The notes under the pieces were generated by a model. The model did no database searches. It had not been told where the DNA came from and was given only the letters and a program-made list of their open reading frames with translations. A DNA stretch of 64,000 bases, taken from the NCBI GenBank assembly GCA_015057305.1, contig SVES01000002.1, positions 62,001 through 126,000 on the forward strand. Direction: 5' to 3'. The position numbers were made by a program, and so were the translations under genes. This document shows positions 51,665 to 61,283 of the stretch, in pieces. The stretch is from Pseudobutyrivibrio ruminis (GTDB lineage Bacteria; Bacillota; Clostridia; Lachnospirales; Lachnospiraceae). How positions within the stretch are numbered: position 1 is the first letter of the stretch; each line of letters begins with the position of its first letter.

Positions 51665-53788
51665 ATGGAAAGATTTGTTGTTAAAAAGGATGGAGCCTTA
51701 GAAGCTTTTAATGTACAAAAGGTGGTTGATGCTGTTAGTAAATCAGCTACTAGAGTGCTTGTAAAATTTACACCTGAGCAGGAAAAGTTTATATGTCAAT
51801 TTGTTGAGGAAAGAGTGGAGGAGCTTGGCCTTGAAAAAATTGAAATTGCACAGATGCACAATATTGTTGAAGGCGCTTTGGAACGTGTTAATCCAATGGT
51901 TGCAAAGTCTTATAGGGATTATCGTAACTATAAGCAAGATTTTGTACAGATGCTGGATGACGTTTATAAAAAGTCTCAGAATATCATGTACATTGGGGAT
52001 AAAGAGAACTCTAATACGGATTCAGCTCTTGTATCTACGAAGCGCTCGTTAATTTTTAATGAGCTTAATCGTGAGCTATATAAAAAGTTCTTCCTTACAA
52101 CTGAGGAGATTCAGGCAATTCGTGACGGATATATCTACATTCATGATATGAATGCCAGACGAGATACTATGAATTGCTGTTTGTTTGATGTTAAATCAGT
52201 TCTCGAGGGTGGCTTTGAGATGGGTAACATCTTCTACAATGAGCCAAAGAGTCTTGATGTAGCCTTTGATGTTATTGGTGATATTGTTCTTTCTGCAGCA
52301 AGTCAGCAGTATGGTGGCTTCACAATACCACAGGCTGACGAGATTCTTGAAAAATATGCTCAGAAATCTTATGACAAATATATGGAAAAATACTTAAATC
52401 TTGGTATTGATAAGGACAAGGCTCACGAAGTCTCTATGGCTGAGGTACAAAGAGAGATGGAACAGGGCTTCCAGGGCTGGGAGTACAAGTTTAATACTGT
52501 TGCATCGAGCCGAGGAGATTATCCATTTATTACAGTTACTATCGGTCTTGGCACATCCACATTTGCAAAGATGGCATCTAAAGCCTGCCTTAAGGTTCGT
52601 TCTATCGGCCAGGGCAAGCCAGGATTCAAAAAGCCAGTTCTTTTCCCTAAGGTAGTATTTCTTTATGATGAAAATTTACACGGTCCAGGAAAAGAGCTTG
52701 AGGATGTGTTTGAAGCAGGAATCGACTGCTCTAGAAAGACTATGTATCCTGATTGGCTTTCACTTACAGGTGAGGGCTATATTGCAAGCATGTACAAAAA
52801 ATATGGCAAGGTTATATCACCTATGGGGTGCCGTGCATTTCTTTCCCCTTGGTATGAAAGAGGCGGCATGAAGCCGGCAGATGACAATGATGAGCCTGTA
52901 TTTATTGGTAGATTTAATATTGGTGCTGTTTCACTTCATCTTCCAATGATTCTTGCAAAATCAAGACAGGAATCAAGAGATTTCTACGAGGTGCTTGATT
53001 ACTATTTGGAGATGATTAGAAAGCTTCACATTCGTACCTATGCATACCTTGGAGAGATGCGTGCATCTACAAATCCACTTGCATACTGCGAAGGGGGCTT
53101 CTATGGCGGCCACCTTGGCTTCCACGACAAGATTAAGCCACTTTTAAAGGCTGCCACAGCATCCTTTGGAATTACAGCATTTAATGAGCTCCAGGAACTC
53201 TACAATGGCAAATCCCTTGTTGAGGATGGAGAATTTGCACTCGAAGTTCTTAAGCATATCAACGAAAAGGTTAATCAGTTTAAGGAAGAGGATGGCAATC
53301 TTTATGCTATCTACGGTACACCTGCTGAAAATCTTTGCGGCTTACAGATTAAACAGTTCAGAAATAAATATGGCCTTATTGAGAATGTTTCAGACAGACC
53401 TTATGTATCAAATTCATTCCACTGCCATGTAACAGAAGATATTACACCAATCCAAAAGCAGGATTTAGAGGGACGTTTCTGGGAGCTTTGTAATGGTGGT
53501 AAGATTCAGTATGTTCGTTATCCAATCAACTACAATCGTGAAGCTGTTAAGACCTTAGTTCGCAGAGCTATGGACAAGGGCTTCTATGAAGGCGTCAACC
53601 TATCACTTTCTTATTGTGATGACTGTGGTCACGAGGAGCTTGAAATGGATGTTTGCCCAGTATGTGGCAGCAAGAACCTTACCAAAATTGACCGCATGAA
53701 CGGATATTTATCATATTCACGTGTAAAGGGCGACACTCGCCTTAATGAAGCCAAAATGGCAGAAATAGCCGATCGAAAATCTATGTAA
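51665..53788 (+). CDS. nrdD: Anaerobic ribonucleoside-triphosphate reductase
   Basis: Class III glycyl-radical enzyme that makes deoxyribonucleotides without oxygen. The 707 residues show an N-terminal ATP-cone (1-95, VVKKDGALEAFNVQKVV), the barrel, and a C-terminal zinc site with four cysteines (CDDCGHEELEMDVCPVCG) followed by the glycyl-radical loop MNGYLSYSR. Of two adjacent ATGs, 51665 fits the GGAGG spacing better than 51662. The activase nrdG follows after hairpin element C. Confidence 0.95.
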   Translation: MERFVVKKDGALEAFNVQKVVDAVSKSATRVLVKFTPEQEKFICQFVEERVEELGLEKIEIAQMHNIVEGALERVNPMVAKSYRDYRNYKQDFVQMLDDVYKKSQNIMYIGDKENSNTDSALVSTKRSLIFNELNRELYKKFFLTTEEIQAIRDGYIYIHDMNARRDTMNCCLFDVKSVLEGGFEMGNIFYNEPKSLDVAFDVIGDIVLSAASQQYGGFTIPQADEILEKYAQKSYDKYMEKYLNLGIDKDKAHEVSMAEVQREMEQGFQGWEYKFNTVASSRGDYPFITVTIGLGTSTFAKMASKACLKVRSIGQGKPGFKKPVLFPKVVFLYDENLHGPGKELEDVFEAGIDCSRKTMYPDWLSLTGEGYIASMYKKYGKVISPMGCRAFLSPWYERGGMKPADDNDEPVFIGRFNIGAVSLHLPMILAKSRQESRDFYEVLDYYLEMIRKLHIRTYAYLGEMRASTNPLAYCEGGFYGGHLGFHDKIKPLLKAATASFGITAFNELQELYNGKSLVEDGEFALEVLKHINEKVNQFKEEDGNLYAIYGTPAENLCGLQIKQFRNKYGLIENVSDRPYVSNSFHCHVTEDITPIQKQDLEGRFWELCNGGKIQYVRYPINYNREAVKTLVRRAMDKGFYEGVNLSLSYCDDCGHEELEMDVCPVCGSKNLTKIDRMNGYLSYSRVKGDTRLNEAKMAEIADRKSM

Positions 53789-53822
53789 CGTGGCTAGCCG
53801 GTAGGCGGTGCACAGGCAATAT

Positions 53823-53857
53823 TAACGATAATAAATGAGCAGTTCATTATACGTTAG
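53823..53857 (+). repeat. Small hairpin between nrdD and element C
   Basis: TAACG and ATGA on the left pair with TCAT and CGTTA on the right, with A/T mismatches between them. No T-run follows. It is the second hairpin in the nrdD-nrdG spacer, as 41528-41594 is ahead of element A. Confidence 0.5.
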
Positions 53858-53875
53858 AGGAATTTCTCAGCGTGA

Positions 53876-53986
53876 GTAAACTGTAGCTAACAAGCTATTA
53901 TTATTCTCAAGCGAAGCATGTCGCTGAGCGGAGAATACATAATGCTTGTGAGCGTAACAGTTTACGTAAGTTAGACTGCGGACTTG
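53876..53986 (+). repeat. Hairpin element C upstream of nrdG
   Basis: Outer stem GTAAACTGT/ACAGTTTAC (53876-53884/53957-53965), inner stem AACAAG/CTTGT(G) with the same core as element A (31 and 29 identical bases around the tip). Its outer stem differs from that of A at two positions, each matched by a compensating change on the other arm. CGGACTTG (53979-53986) and GGAGA precede the nrdG start. Confidence 0.85.
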
Positions 53987-53994
53987 GAGATTAT

Positions 53995-54486
53995 ATGAAT
54001 TACCATAATATTACAAAAGACGACATGCTTAATGGTGATGGCTTACGTGTGGTCCTTTGGGTGGCAGGCTGCGACCATCATTGTAAGGAGTGTCAGAATC
54101 CTCAAACATGGGATCCTGATGGCGGCATCAAATTTGATGCTGCGGCAAAAGAAGAATTATACGAGTCATTATCTCGCGACTATATATCTGGTATCACGTT
54201 TAGTGGTGGAGATCCACTTTTTCCTGGCAATAGACAGGAAGTGACGGAGCTTGCCCGGGAGATTAGGGAGAGATTTCCCGGGAAGACCGTCTGGCTCTAC
54301 ACTGGTTTTACCTATGAGCAAATTAAAGAACTAGAAATTATGAAATATTTGGATGTTCTGGTTGACGGAGAATTTGAAATTGATAAGATAGATTTGCAGG
54401 CAAAATGGAGAGGCAGTATTAATCAAAGAGTAATTGATGTGCCTCAGACTAGAAATTTAGGTAAGCTTGTACTTGCTTGCGATTAA
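53995..54486 (+). CDS. nrdG: Anaerobic ribonucleotide reductase activating protein
   Basis: Radical SAM activase that creates the glycyl radical on NrdD. The 163 residues have CDHHCKECQNP (C-x3-C-x2-C) with the family partner motif TWDPDGG and FSGGDPL for SAM binding. Length is normal. The 206-bp spacer from nrdD, filled with hairpins, is long for a gene pair that is usually almost contiguous. Confidence 0.95.
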   Translation: MNYHNITKDDMLNGDGLRVVLWVAGCDHHCKECQNPQTWDPDGGIKFDAAAKEELYESLSRDYISGITFSGGDPLFPGNRQEVTELAREIRERFPGKTVWLYTGFTYEQIKELEIMKYLDVLVDGEFEIDKIDLQAKWRGSINQRVIDVPQTRNLGKLVLACD

Positions 54487-54506
54487 ATTTAGGGAGAATT
54501 GAATAA

Positions 54507-54944
54507 ATGAATATTAATATTTTGCGTATGACTGATTCTGCAAAGCTACCAGAACGAGGTTCAGCTTCGGCAGCTGGGTATGATTTGTTTGCTGATGTTA
54601 GCCAGGATGTAACTATTGCACCTCACGAAACCAAGATGATTGGCACAGGTCTAGCAATGGAAATCCCAGAGGGATATTTTGGTGGAATATTTGCAAGAAG
54701 TGGTCTTTCGGCCAAGGAAGGACTTAGACCAGCAAATTGTGTTGGCGTTGTAGATTCAGATTACAGGGGAGAGATAAAGGTAGCCCTTCATAATGATGGA
54801 GAGGTTCCAAGAGTTGTGACTAGTGCACAAAAGATTGCACAGCTTGTTGTTGTTCCATTTCTATCAATTGGATTTACTGAGGTCTCAGAATTGTCTGATA
54901 CGGTCCGCGGAGAGGGCGGATTCGGTTCCACTGGAAAACATTAA
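54507..54944 (+). CDS. dut: dUTP diphosphatase (trimeric Dut)
   Basis: Hydrolyses dUTP to dUMP, keeping uracil out of DNA and supplying dTMP synthesis. The 145 residues contain the five dUTPase motifs, notably ARSGLSAKEG, NCVGVVDSDYRGEI and the C-terminal RGEGGFGSTG loop that closes the active site. It lies 20 bp after nrdG, forming a nucleotide-metabolism group with nrdDG. Confidence 0.96.
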   Translation: MNINILRMTDSAKLPERGSASAAGYDLFADVSQDVTIAPHETKMIGTGLAMEIPEGYFGGIFARSGLSAKEGLRPANCVGVVDSDYRGEIKVALHNDGEVPRVVTSAQKIAQLVVVPFLSIGFTEVSELSDTVRGEGGFGSTGKH

Positions 54945-54957
54945 TAAAACCTATAAT

Positions 54958-54984
54958 GGCGCCTGGACTATTCCAGACGCCTTT
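54958..54984 (+). terminator. Weak terminator after dut
   Basis: GGCGCCTGG pairs with CCAGACGCC (one mismatch) around a six-base loop, followed by only TTT. Confidence 0.55.
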
Positions 54985-55024
54985 GAAGCGTTTATATTCT
55001 AAGATTTGAAAGAGAGTAAGTTTT

Positions 55025-56950
55025 ATGGCAAAAAAGGTTACTTATGATGCAAGCTCCATATCTGTATTAGAAGGCTTAGAGGCTGTTAGAAAAAGACCTG
55101 GTATGTATATCGGGTCTACTTCTAGAAAGGGCTTGAATCACCTTATTTATGAAATAGTAGACAACTCTGTTGATGAGCATTTAGCAGGGGAGTGCGATAC
55201 TATTCATGTCACACTTGAAAAGGATGGCAGTTGTACTGTCGAGGATAACGGACGAGGCATCCCGGTTGGTATGCACGCTAAAGGTGTTCCAGCAGCCCGC
55301 TTGGTATTTTCCACACTGCATGCTGGCGGAAAATTTGACGATAGCGTTTACAAAACCTCTGGTGGTCTACATGGTGTAGGCTCATCTGTTGTTAATGCTC
55401 TTAGCACCTATATGACAGTTGATATTTCAAGGGAGGGCTTTGTTCACCACGATAGATATGAGAGAGGGGTTCCTACAGAGGAGCTTGTAGATGGACTTCT
55501 TCCAAAAATCGCAAAGACTACAAAGCATGGCACAAAGATTAATTTCCTGCCTGACCCAGAAATATTCGAAAAAACATATTTTAAAGAGGATGATATTAAG
55601 TCTAGACTTCACGAGACTGCTTATCTCAATCCAGGCTTAACTATTAATTATGCTGATTTACGTGGTGAAGAACCAGAATATGAGACTTTCCATGAGCCAG
55701 ATGGTATAAAAGGCTTTGTTAAAGAAATAAATAAGACTGCAGAGACACTTCATGATGTCATTTATTTTAAGGGCAGTTCAGATGGCATTGAGCTTGAAGT
55801 GGCATTCCAGTATTGTAATGAATTTAAGGAAAATATTTTAGGCTTTTGTAATAATATTTATAACTCTGAAGGTGGTACACACATCACAGGTTTTAAGACT
55901 GTTCTTACCACTGTAATTAATAATTACGCAAGAGAGCTTGGAATTCTTAAAGACAAGGATGCAAATTTTACTGGTGCAGATGTTAGAAACGGCATTACAG
56001 CCATAGTTTCAATCAAGCATCCAGATCCTCGTTTTGAAGGTCAGACTAAGACTAAGCTTGATAATCCTGATGCTTCTAAAGCCACACAAAAGGTTTGTCA
56101 GGACGAATTAATTCTCTACTTTGACAGAAATTTGGATACATTAAAGGCTATTATTTCCTGCGCAGAAAAGTCTGCCAAGATTCGTAAATCAGAAGAAAAA
56201 GCAAAGACAAATCTTCTTACTAAGCAAAAGTTTTCTTTTGATCAAAATGGCAAGCTTGCCAACTGTGAATCAAGGGATGCAGATAAATGCGAAATCTTTA
56301 TCGTAGAGGGAGATTCCGCTGGTGGTTCTGCAAAGATGGCAAGAAACCGTATGTATCAAGCTATCATGCCAATAAGAGGTAAAATTCTAAACGTTGAGAA
56401 GGCATCTATGGACAAGGTGCTTGCCAATGCTGAAATCAAGACACTTATTAACGCCTTTGGATGTGGTTTTTCTGAGGGCTATGGCAATGACTTTGATATA
56501 ACAAAGCTTCGTTACGACAAGATTGTTATCATGGCTGATGCGGATGTGGATGGTGCCCATATCTGCACATTGCTTTTGACCTTCTTCTATAGATTTATGC
56601 CAGAGCTTATCCGTGAGGGGCATGTTTATATTGCAATGCCTCCTCTTTATAAGGCAATTCCTTCCAAGGGTGAGGAGGAATACCTTTATGATGATGTTGC
56701 TCTTGAAAAGTACCGTAAAAAAATGAATGGAAAGTCATTTACCCTTCAAAGATACAAAGGTTTAGGTGAGATGGATAAGGATCAGCTTTGGGAGACCACC
56801 CTTGACCCTGAACGTCGAAAGCTTAAGCTTGTAGAAATTGAGGATGCACTTATGGCTTCAGAGGTAACTGAGTTATTAATGGGTAGCGATGTTGCACCTC
56901 GAAAGGAATTTATTTACAAACATGCCAAGGAAGCTGAAATAGATGCTTAA
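55025..56950 (+). CDS. parE: Type IIA topoisomerase ATPase subunit, ParE-like
   Basis: ATP-binding subunit of topoisomerase IV (or gyrase). The 641 residues have the GHKL ATPase motifs EIVDNSVDE, DNGRGIPV and YKTSGGLHGVGSSVVNALS, then the TOPRIM domain with VEGDSAGGSA and DADVDGAH. The sequence around GGLHGVG and the HGTKINFLPDPEIF segment resemble Gram-positive ParE more than GyrB, and no dnaA, dnaN or recF is nearby. ParE and GyrB are hard to tell apart by eye, so the symbol is a preference. Confidence 0.82.
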   Translation: MAKKVTYDASSISVLEGLEAVRKRPGMYIGSTSRKGLNHLIYEIVDNSVDEHLAGECDTIHVTLEKDGSCTVEDNGRGIPVGMHAKGVPAARLVFSTLHAGGKFDDSVYKTSGGLHGVGSSVVNALSTYMTVDISREGFVHHDRYERGVPTEELVDGLLPKIAKTTKHGTKINFLPDPEIFEKTYFKEDDIKSRLHETAYLNPGLTINYADLRGEEPEYETFHEPDGIKGFVKEINKTAETLHDVIYFKGSSDGIELEVAFQYCNEFKENILGFCNNIYNSEGGTHITGFKTVLTTVINNYARELGILKDKDANFTGADVRNGITAIVSIKHPDPRFEGQTKTKLDNPDASKATQKVCQDELILYFDRNLDTLKAIISCAEKSAKIRKSEEKAKTNLLTKQKFSFDQNGKLANCESRDADKCEIFIVEGDSAGGSAKMARNRMYQAIMPIRGKILNVEKASMDKVLANAEIKTLINAFGCGFSEGYGNDFDITKLRYDKIVIMADADVDGAHICTLLLTFFYRFMPELIREGHVYIAMPPLYKAIPSKGEEEYLYDDVALEKYRKKMNGKSFTLQRYKGLGEMDKDQLWETTLDPERRKLKLVEIEDALMASEVTELLMGSDVAPRKEFIYKHAKEAEIDA

Positions 56951-56972
56951 TACTAAGAAAGGGTAATAAATT

Positions 56973-59213
56973 ATGTCACAAGAAGTAATTAGAACTGAAT
57001 ATTCTGAGATAATGCAGAAATCCTTCATAGATTATTCAATGTCAGTTATCCTTGCTCGTGCAGTACCTGATGTTAGAGATGGTCTTAAGCCTGTACAGCG
57101 TCGTACTCTTTACGACATGTACGAACTGAAGGTTGATTATAATAAGCCATATAAAAAGAGTGCCCGTATTGTAGGTGATACAATGGGTAAATATCATCCA
57201 CATGGAGATAGCTCTATTTATGAGGCTCTTGTAGTTATGAGTCAGGATTTTAAGAAAAGTCTTCCTCTTGTTGATGGACATGGAAACTTTGGTTCTATCG
57301 AAGGAGATGGAGCTGCTGCCATGCGTTACACAGAGGCTCGTCTTGCCAAGGTTGCTCAGGAAGTCTACTTAGGAGACCTGGATAAAAATGTAGTAGATTT
57401 TGTTCCAAACTATGATGAGACAGAAAAGGAACCAGAAGTACTTCCAGTACGAGTTCCTAATATTCTTATAAATGGTTCTGATGGTATCGCAGTTGGTATG
57501 GTTACTTCCATTCCACAGCATAACCTTGGAGAGGTTATAGACGGTGTTATCGCTTATATGAAGAACCCTGATATTAACACAGCACAGATGCTGGAGCTGA
57601 TTCCAGGACCAGATTTTCCTACTGGTGGAATTATTACAAATAAGGACGATTTACTTGAAATATATTCTACTGGTGTTGGCAAAATAAAAATTCGTGGTAA
57701 GGCAGAAATTGAAAAAATCAAGGGTGGTAAGGAGCAGATTGTTATTACAGAGATTCCTTACACAATGATAGGTGCCAATATTGGTAAATTCTTAAATGAT
57801 ATCTATAGTCTTGTTGAAACTAAAAAGACCAATGATATTACAGATATTTCAAATCAATCCTCAAAGGATGGTATGCGCATAATTGTTGAGCTTAGAAAGG
57901 GCGCAGATGCCAATAATGTTTTAAATTTGCTATACAAAAAGACAAGGCTTGAGGATACTTTTGGTGTCAATATGCTTGCAGTTGCAGATGGCAAGCCTGA
58001 GACACTTGGAATTGTTCCAATTATCAGACATCACGTTAATTTTCAGTATGAACTTTGTACTAGAAAATACACACATTTACTTGGCAAAGAGCAGGAAAAG
58101 AAGGAAATCCAAGAGGGCTTAATCAAGGCATGTGATGTTATTGATTTGATTATCGAAATCCTTAGAGGCTCTAAGGATGTAAAGCAGGCTAAGGCCTGCC
58201 TTGTTGACGGTATTACAGCGGGCATTAAGTTTAAATCTGTTGAGTCTAGACGTGATGCTGAGCTTCTTAGATTTACCGACAGACAGGCTCAAGCAATTTT
58301 AGATATGCGTTTACATCGTCTAATTGGCTTGGAAATCGAAGCACTGAGAGCTGATTATGATGAAACAATGGATAAAATTGCAAAATATACTAAGATTTTA
58401 TCCAGCCGCGGTGAGATGGCAAAGGTTATTATTAAGGATTTGCAGTCAATTAAAAAGGAATATGCTAGAGCTCGTCGCACAGTGATTGACAATGTGGAAG
58501 AAGCTGTTGTTGAGGAGAAGCCAATTGAGGTTATAGACGTTGCTGTTTTAATTGATCGATTTGCTTATGCTCGTGTGGTTGATATGCCAACCTTCGAAAG
58601 AAATAAGGAGGCTGCTGAGGCTGAATCTAAAAAGATTGTCATTTGTAAAAACACAGATAAGCTATGTCTTTTTACTGGAAGTGGCGAGATGCACACCATA
58701 AAGGTTCTAAGCCTTCCATTTGGAAAGTTTAGAGATAAGGGACAACCAATCGATACAGCTGAAAAAGGCTCTAAGCTAGACCTTACAAAAGAAAATCTTA
58801 TACTTGCTGATTCAATGGAAAATATCAAAGGGCATAAGCTGTTATTTGGTACAAAAACAGCTATGATTAAGCTTGTTGACGGTAGTGAATTTGATGTTAG
58901 CCGTAAGGTTATTGCTGCAACTAAGCTTGCAGAGCAGGATGAAGTAATATGTGTTCAGCTTATTGAAGCCGGCACTACTGTTGTTATGCAATCGGCAAAG
59001 GATATGTTCCTTAGGATAGAGGGAGATACAATTCCTGAAAAGAAAAAGACTGCTGTGGGTGTTCGTGGAATGAAGCTTGCAAAGGGTGATGAGCTTACAA
59101 ATATTTATGTTTTGCCAGAAGGTGAAAATATTGATGTTAAGGTAAAGGATAAGGTTGTTGCACTTGGCAGATTGCACGTAGCCTCACGTGATACAAAGGG
59201 CGTTAAAAAATGA
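56973..59213 (+). CDS. parC: Type IIA topoisomerase DNA-cleaving subunit, ParC-like
   Basis: Cleavage-rejoining subunit that pairs with the preceding gene. The active-site tyrosine is Y119 (AAAMRYTEAR). The quinolone-resistance region reads HPHGDSSIYE, with S80 and E84 at the positions that mutate to resistance, so it looks wild type. At 746 residues it is shorter than GyrA, and its C-terminal domain lacks a clear GyrA box, which points to ParC. It overlaps the HAD gene by four bases (ATGA). Confidence 0.83.
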   Translation: MSQEVIRTEYSEIMQKSFIDYSMSVILARAVPDVRDGLKPVQRRTLYDMYELKVDYNKPYKKSARIVGDTMGKYHPHGDSSIYEALVVMSQDFKKSLPLVDGHGNFGSIEGDGAAAMRYTEARLAKVAQEVYLGDLDKNVVDFVPNYDETEKEPEVLPVRVPNILINGSDGIAVGMVTSIPQHNLGEVIDGVIAYMKNPDINTAQMLELIPGPDFPTGGIITNKDDLLEIYSTGVGKIKIRGKAEIEKIKGGKEQIVITEIPYTMIGANIGKFLNDIYSLVETKKTNDITDISNQSSKDGMRIIVELRKGADANNVLNLLYKKTRLEDTFGVNMLAVADGKPETLGIVPIIRHHVNFQYELCTRKYTHLLGKEQEKKEIQEGLIKACDVIDLIIEILRGSKDVKQAKACLVDGITAGIKFKSVESRRDAELLRFTDRQAQAILDMRLHRLIGLEIEALRADYDETMDKIAKYTKILSSRGEMAKVIIKDLQSIKKEYARARRTVIDNVEEAVVEEKPIEVIDVAVLIDRFAYARVVDMPTFERNKEAAEAESKKIVICKNTDKLCLFTGSGEMHTIKVLSLPFGKFRDKGQPIDTAEKGSKLDLTKENLILADSMENIKGHKLLFGTKTAMIKLVDGSEFDVSRKVIAATKLAEQDEVICVQLIEAGTTVVMQSAKDMFLRIEGDTIPEKKKTAVGVRGMKLAKGDELTNIYVLPEGENIDVKVKDKVVALGRLHVASRDTKGVKK

Positions 59214-59863
59214 TAAAAAATATATATTTTGATTTAGATGGTACTTTAGTTGATTCGGCGCCTGGCATTATCGAAGGACTAAAGCGTACTCTTGTTAAGT
59301 TTGGATATGAGATTCCCGACTATTCTACACTTAGAAAATGCGTAGGGCCACCATTTACGGTTTCTTATCCTGATATTTTACATATCAAGGATGAAGATTT
59401 TACAGAGGCAGTGGCATATTACAGGCATTATTATGATGTTGAAAACGGAATGTATAACGCTACTGTATTTGCTGGTGTAGAGGACTTGCTTAAGGAATTG
59501 GTTAAAAGAGGCTATTGCTTATTTGTTTGTACCTCAAAGCCTGAACCTACAGCAAGAAAGCTACTTAAAAAACTGGAGATTGATAAATATTTTACAGATA
59601 TCTGTGGTGCCACTTATGATGCAAAAATAGACACTAAAACAGATGTTATCAATCTTTGCTTTGAAAGAGCACCTTGGCATAAAAAGGATGAAACAATACT
59701 TATAGGTGACACAAAATATGATGCTGAGGGTGCCTACAATACTGGAATCCGCTGTATAGGGGTTTCCTGGGGCTTTGGAGATTGTGCTGAAATGGAAGCC
59801 GCTGGTGCTGTAGAGATTTTAGATTTGCCTAGTGAGGTGCTTGATTATATTGAAGCAAATTAG
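59210..59863 (+). CDS. HAD-family phosphatase, phosphoglycolate phosphatase-like
   Basis: A 217-residue haloacid-dehalogenase-like hydrolase. Motif I is DLDGTLVDS (about 8-16) with the nucleophile aspartate, motif II VCTSKP (near 104) and motif IV IGDTKYDAEGA. A helical cap (20-85) places it with Gph/PpaX-type enzymes. Substrate cannot be fixed from the sequence. It is coupled to parC at one end and overlaps the CPBP gene at the other. Confidence 0.85.
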   Translation: MIKNIYFDLDGTLVDSAPGIIEGLKRTLVKFGYEIPDYSTLRKCVGPPFTVSYPDILHIKDEDFTEAVAYYRHYYDVENGMYNATVFAGVEDLLKELVKRGYCLFVCTSKPEPTARKLLKKLEIDKYFTDICGATYDAKIDTKTDVINLCFERAPWHKKDETILIGDTKYDAEGAYNTGIRCIGVSWGFGDCAEMEAAGAVEILDLPSEVLDYIEAN

Positions 59864-60491
59864 AATTAATAGAATTATTCAAATTATATATCCTTTATTA
59901 GTTTATTTTATTGTATATCAATTTGGAGTAGCATTTCTTATAGAATTAATAGGGGATAAATATGGAAAGCTAACATGTCTGCTTATAGCAGGCATTGTTT
60001 GCATTTTCCCCATGTGGATTATATATAAATCCGTTCCTAAGCTTGTACCAGAGCCAATTAATGACAAAAAGCAAATAATAAATTACGCTCTGTGGTGCCT
60101 TGGGATTGTTGCACTTGGAATTATTATGAATATAATACTAACCCAAAGCGGGATAGTAGAATATTCTAGTGGTTTTGCTAAGGCAGAGGATACTTTGTCT
60201 AATGGGATTTTTATAATAAAGCTTTTGTGTAATTGTCTTGTAATACCTGTATTAGAGGAGCTTCTTCTTAGAGGTATTATTACTGGACAATTGTATCTAT
60301 GGCATGGATCTATTAGCGCAGTTTTTATTTCATCATTTTGTTTTGGAATTCTACACAATAATATAGTACAATTTATTTATGCATTTGTTATCGGTATTGG
60401 ATTAGGGATTATGTACATTAAATGTAAAAGACTATCTCTTTGCATATTGTCTCATTGTCTGATTAATTTAATTGTAATTATTTTTAGCTAG
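59850..60491 (+). CDS. CPBP-family intramembrane protease
   Basis: A 213-residue membrane protein with about six helices and the CPBP (CAAX-like) motifs: EELLLRG (glutamates near 135), FGILHN with its histidine, and a final HCLIN. The start is uncertain: TTG 59850 has GAGGTG ten bases ahead and gives a 14-bp overlap with the HAD gene; a GTG at 59832 is possible. In bacteria such proteins serve in peptide processing or bacteriocin immunity; no peptide gene is adjacent. Confidence 0.8.
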   Translation: MKQIRINRIIQIIYPLLVYFIVYQFGVAFLIELIGDKYGKLTCLLIAGIVCIFPMWIIYKSVPKLVPEPINDKKQIINYALWCLGIVALGIIMNIILTQSGIVEYSSGFAKAEDTLSNGIFIIKLLCNCLVIPVLEELLLRGIITGQLYLWHGSISAVFISSFCFGILHNNIVQFIYAFVIGIGLGIMYIKCKRLSLCILSHCLINLIVIIFS

Positions 60492-60521
60492 TTTCAGGTG
60501 TTAAATTTAGGAGGAGCTTAT

Positions 60522-61256
60522 ATGTCACGTTCACAAGAAGAAATTAAGGAATCTAAAGCAGGCTTAGCAGCTCATATAATAGGAGCCATAGCATTTATCG
60601 CCTTGGGTATTTGTTTATTAACTTTGGATGCTACATTTATCTCAAAACTTGTATATTCTTTTTCTGTGCTTGTTATCGGAATACTATTTATATGCTTTGG
60701 CGCATATTATATGATTAAATATTTCTTTAATCATGAGTTTATCAGAGTCTCTAATTACGGCTTTACCATGGGAGTTATTCTTGTAATAATCGGTGCTGTA
60801 TTTATTTTCAAGGCTAATCAGATTTCTATCTTTATAGATGCTTTGGTTTGCCTGATAGGAGTTGTATTCGGAGCAATAATGCTACAGCAGTCATTTGCGT
60901 TATTCCATATCCAGAGAGGCTCGTGGTTTATAAGCCTACTTCTTGGAATTGCTACCATTGGCTGTAGTATTTATTTACTTATGGGCAATACTCAATTCTT
61001 TACTGGTATTCTTGTTAGTAGTGTTTATCTTATTGCTGTTGGAGGAATATCTCTATTCTCATTATTATTGATGGCAATAGGACTTAGAGATCATAAAAAA
61101 GACTCAACAAGAAACATCAATAGAAACATGGAGGAATCTCCTCTTTCAAAGACAAAGCAGGAGGAATCTATTTTTGAAGAGGAGCCTGTGGTTGAGATTA
61201 AGGAGGAAAGCAAGTCAGAACCAGAGGCTGATAGTGATGCTTTATTCGAAGAATAA
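60522..61256 (+). CDS. DUF308/HdeD-like membrane protein
   Basis: A 244-residue protein with six helices in residues 15-190, arranged in three hairpins, as in the HdeD/DUF308 family, followed by a hydrophilic acidic tail (about 200-244, Glu/Ser-rich). ATG 60522 follows TTAGGAGGAG; the in-frame start at 60498 lacks a ribosome site. HdeD is an acid-resistance membrane protein in E. coli, but this family is broad and no function is claimed. Confidence 0.75.
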   Translation: MSRSQEEIKESKAGLAAHIIGAIAFIALGICLLTLDATFISKLVYSFSVLVIGILFICFGAYYMIKYFFNHEFIRVSNYGFTMGVILVIIGAVFIFKANQISIFIDALVCLIGVVFGAIMLQQSFALFHIQRGSWFISLLLGIATIGCSIYLLMGNTQFFTGILVSSVYLIAVGGISLFSLLLMAIGLRDHKKDSTRNINRNMEESPLSKTKQEESIFEEEPVVEIKEESKSEPEADSDALFEE

Positions 61257-61283
61257 TAATTCTTTAATAAATAGTTTATTTAC

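Noticed and set aside
41641-53965. Elements A-C as ordinary terminators
   Set aside because: They lack T-runs, lie next to the following gene's ribosome site rather than the preceding stop, and share a conserved core.
55025-59213. gyrB-gyrA assignment
   Set aside because: ParE-type ATPase motifs, the short A subunit without a clear GyrA box, and absence of dnaA/recF neighbours favour topoisomerase IV; not excluded with certainty.
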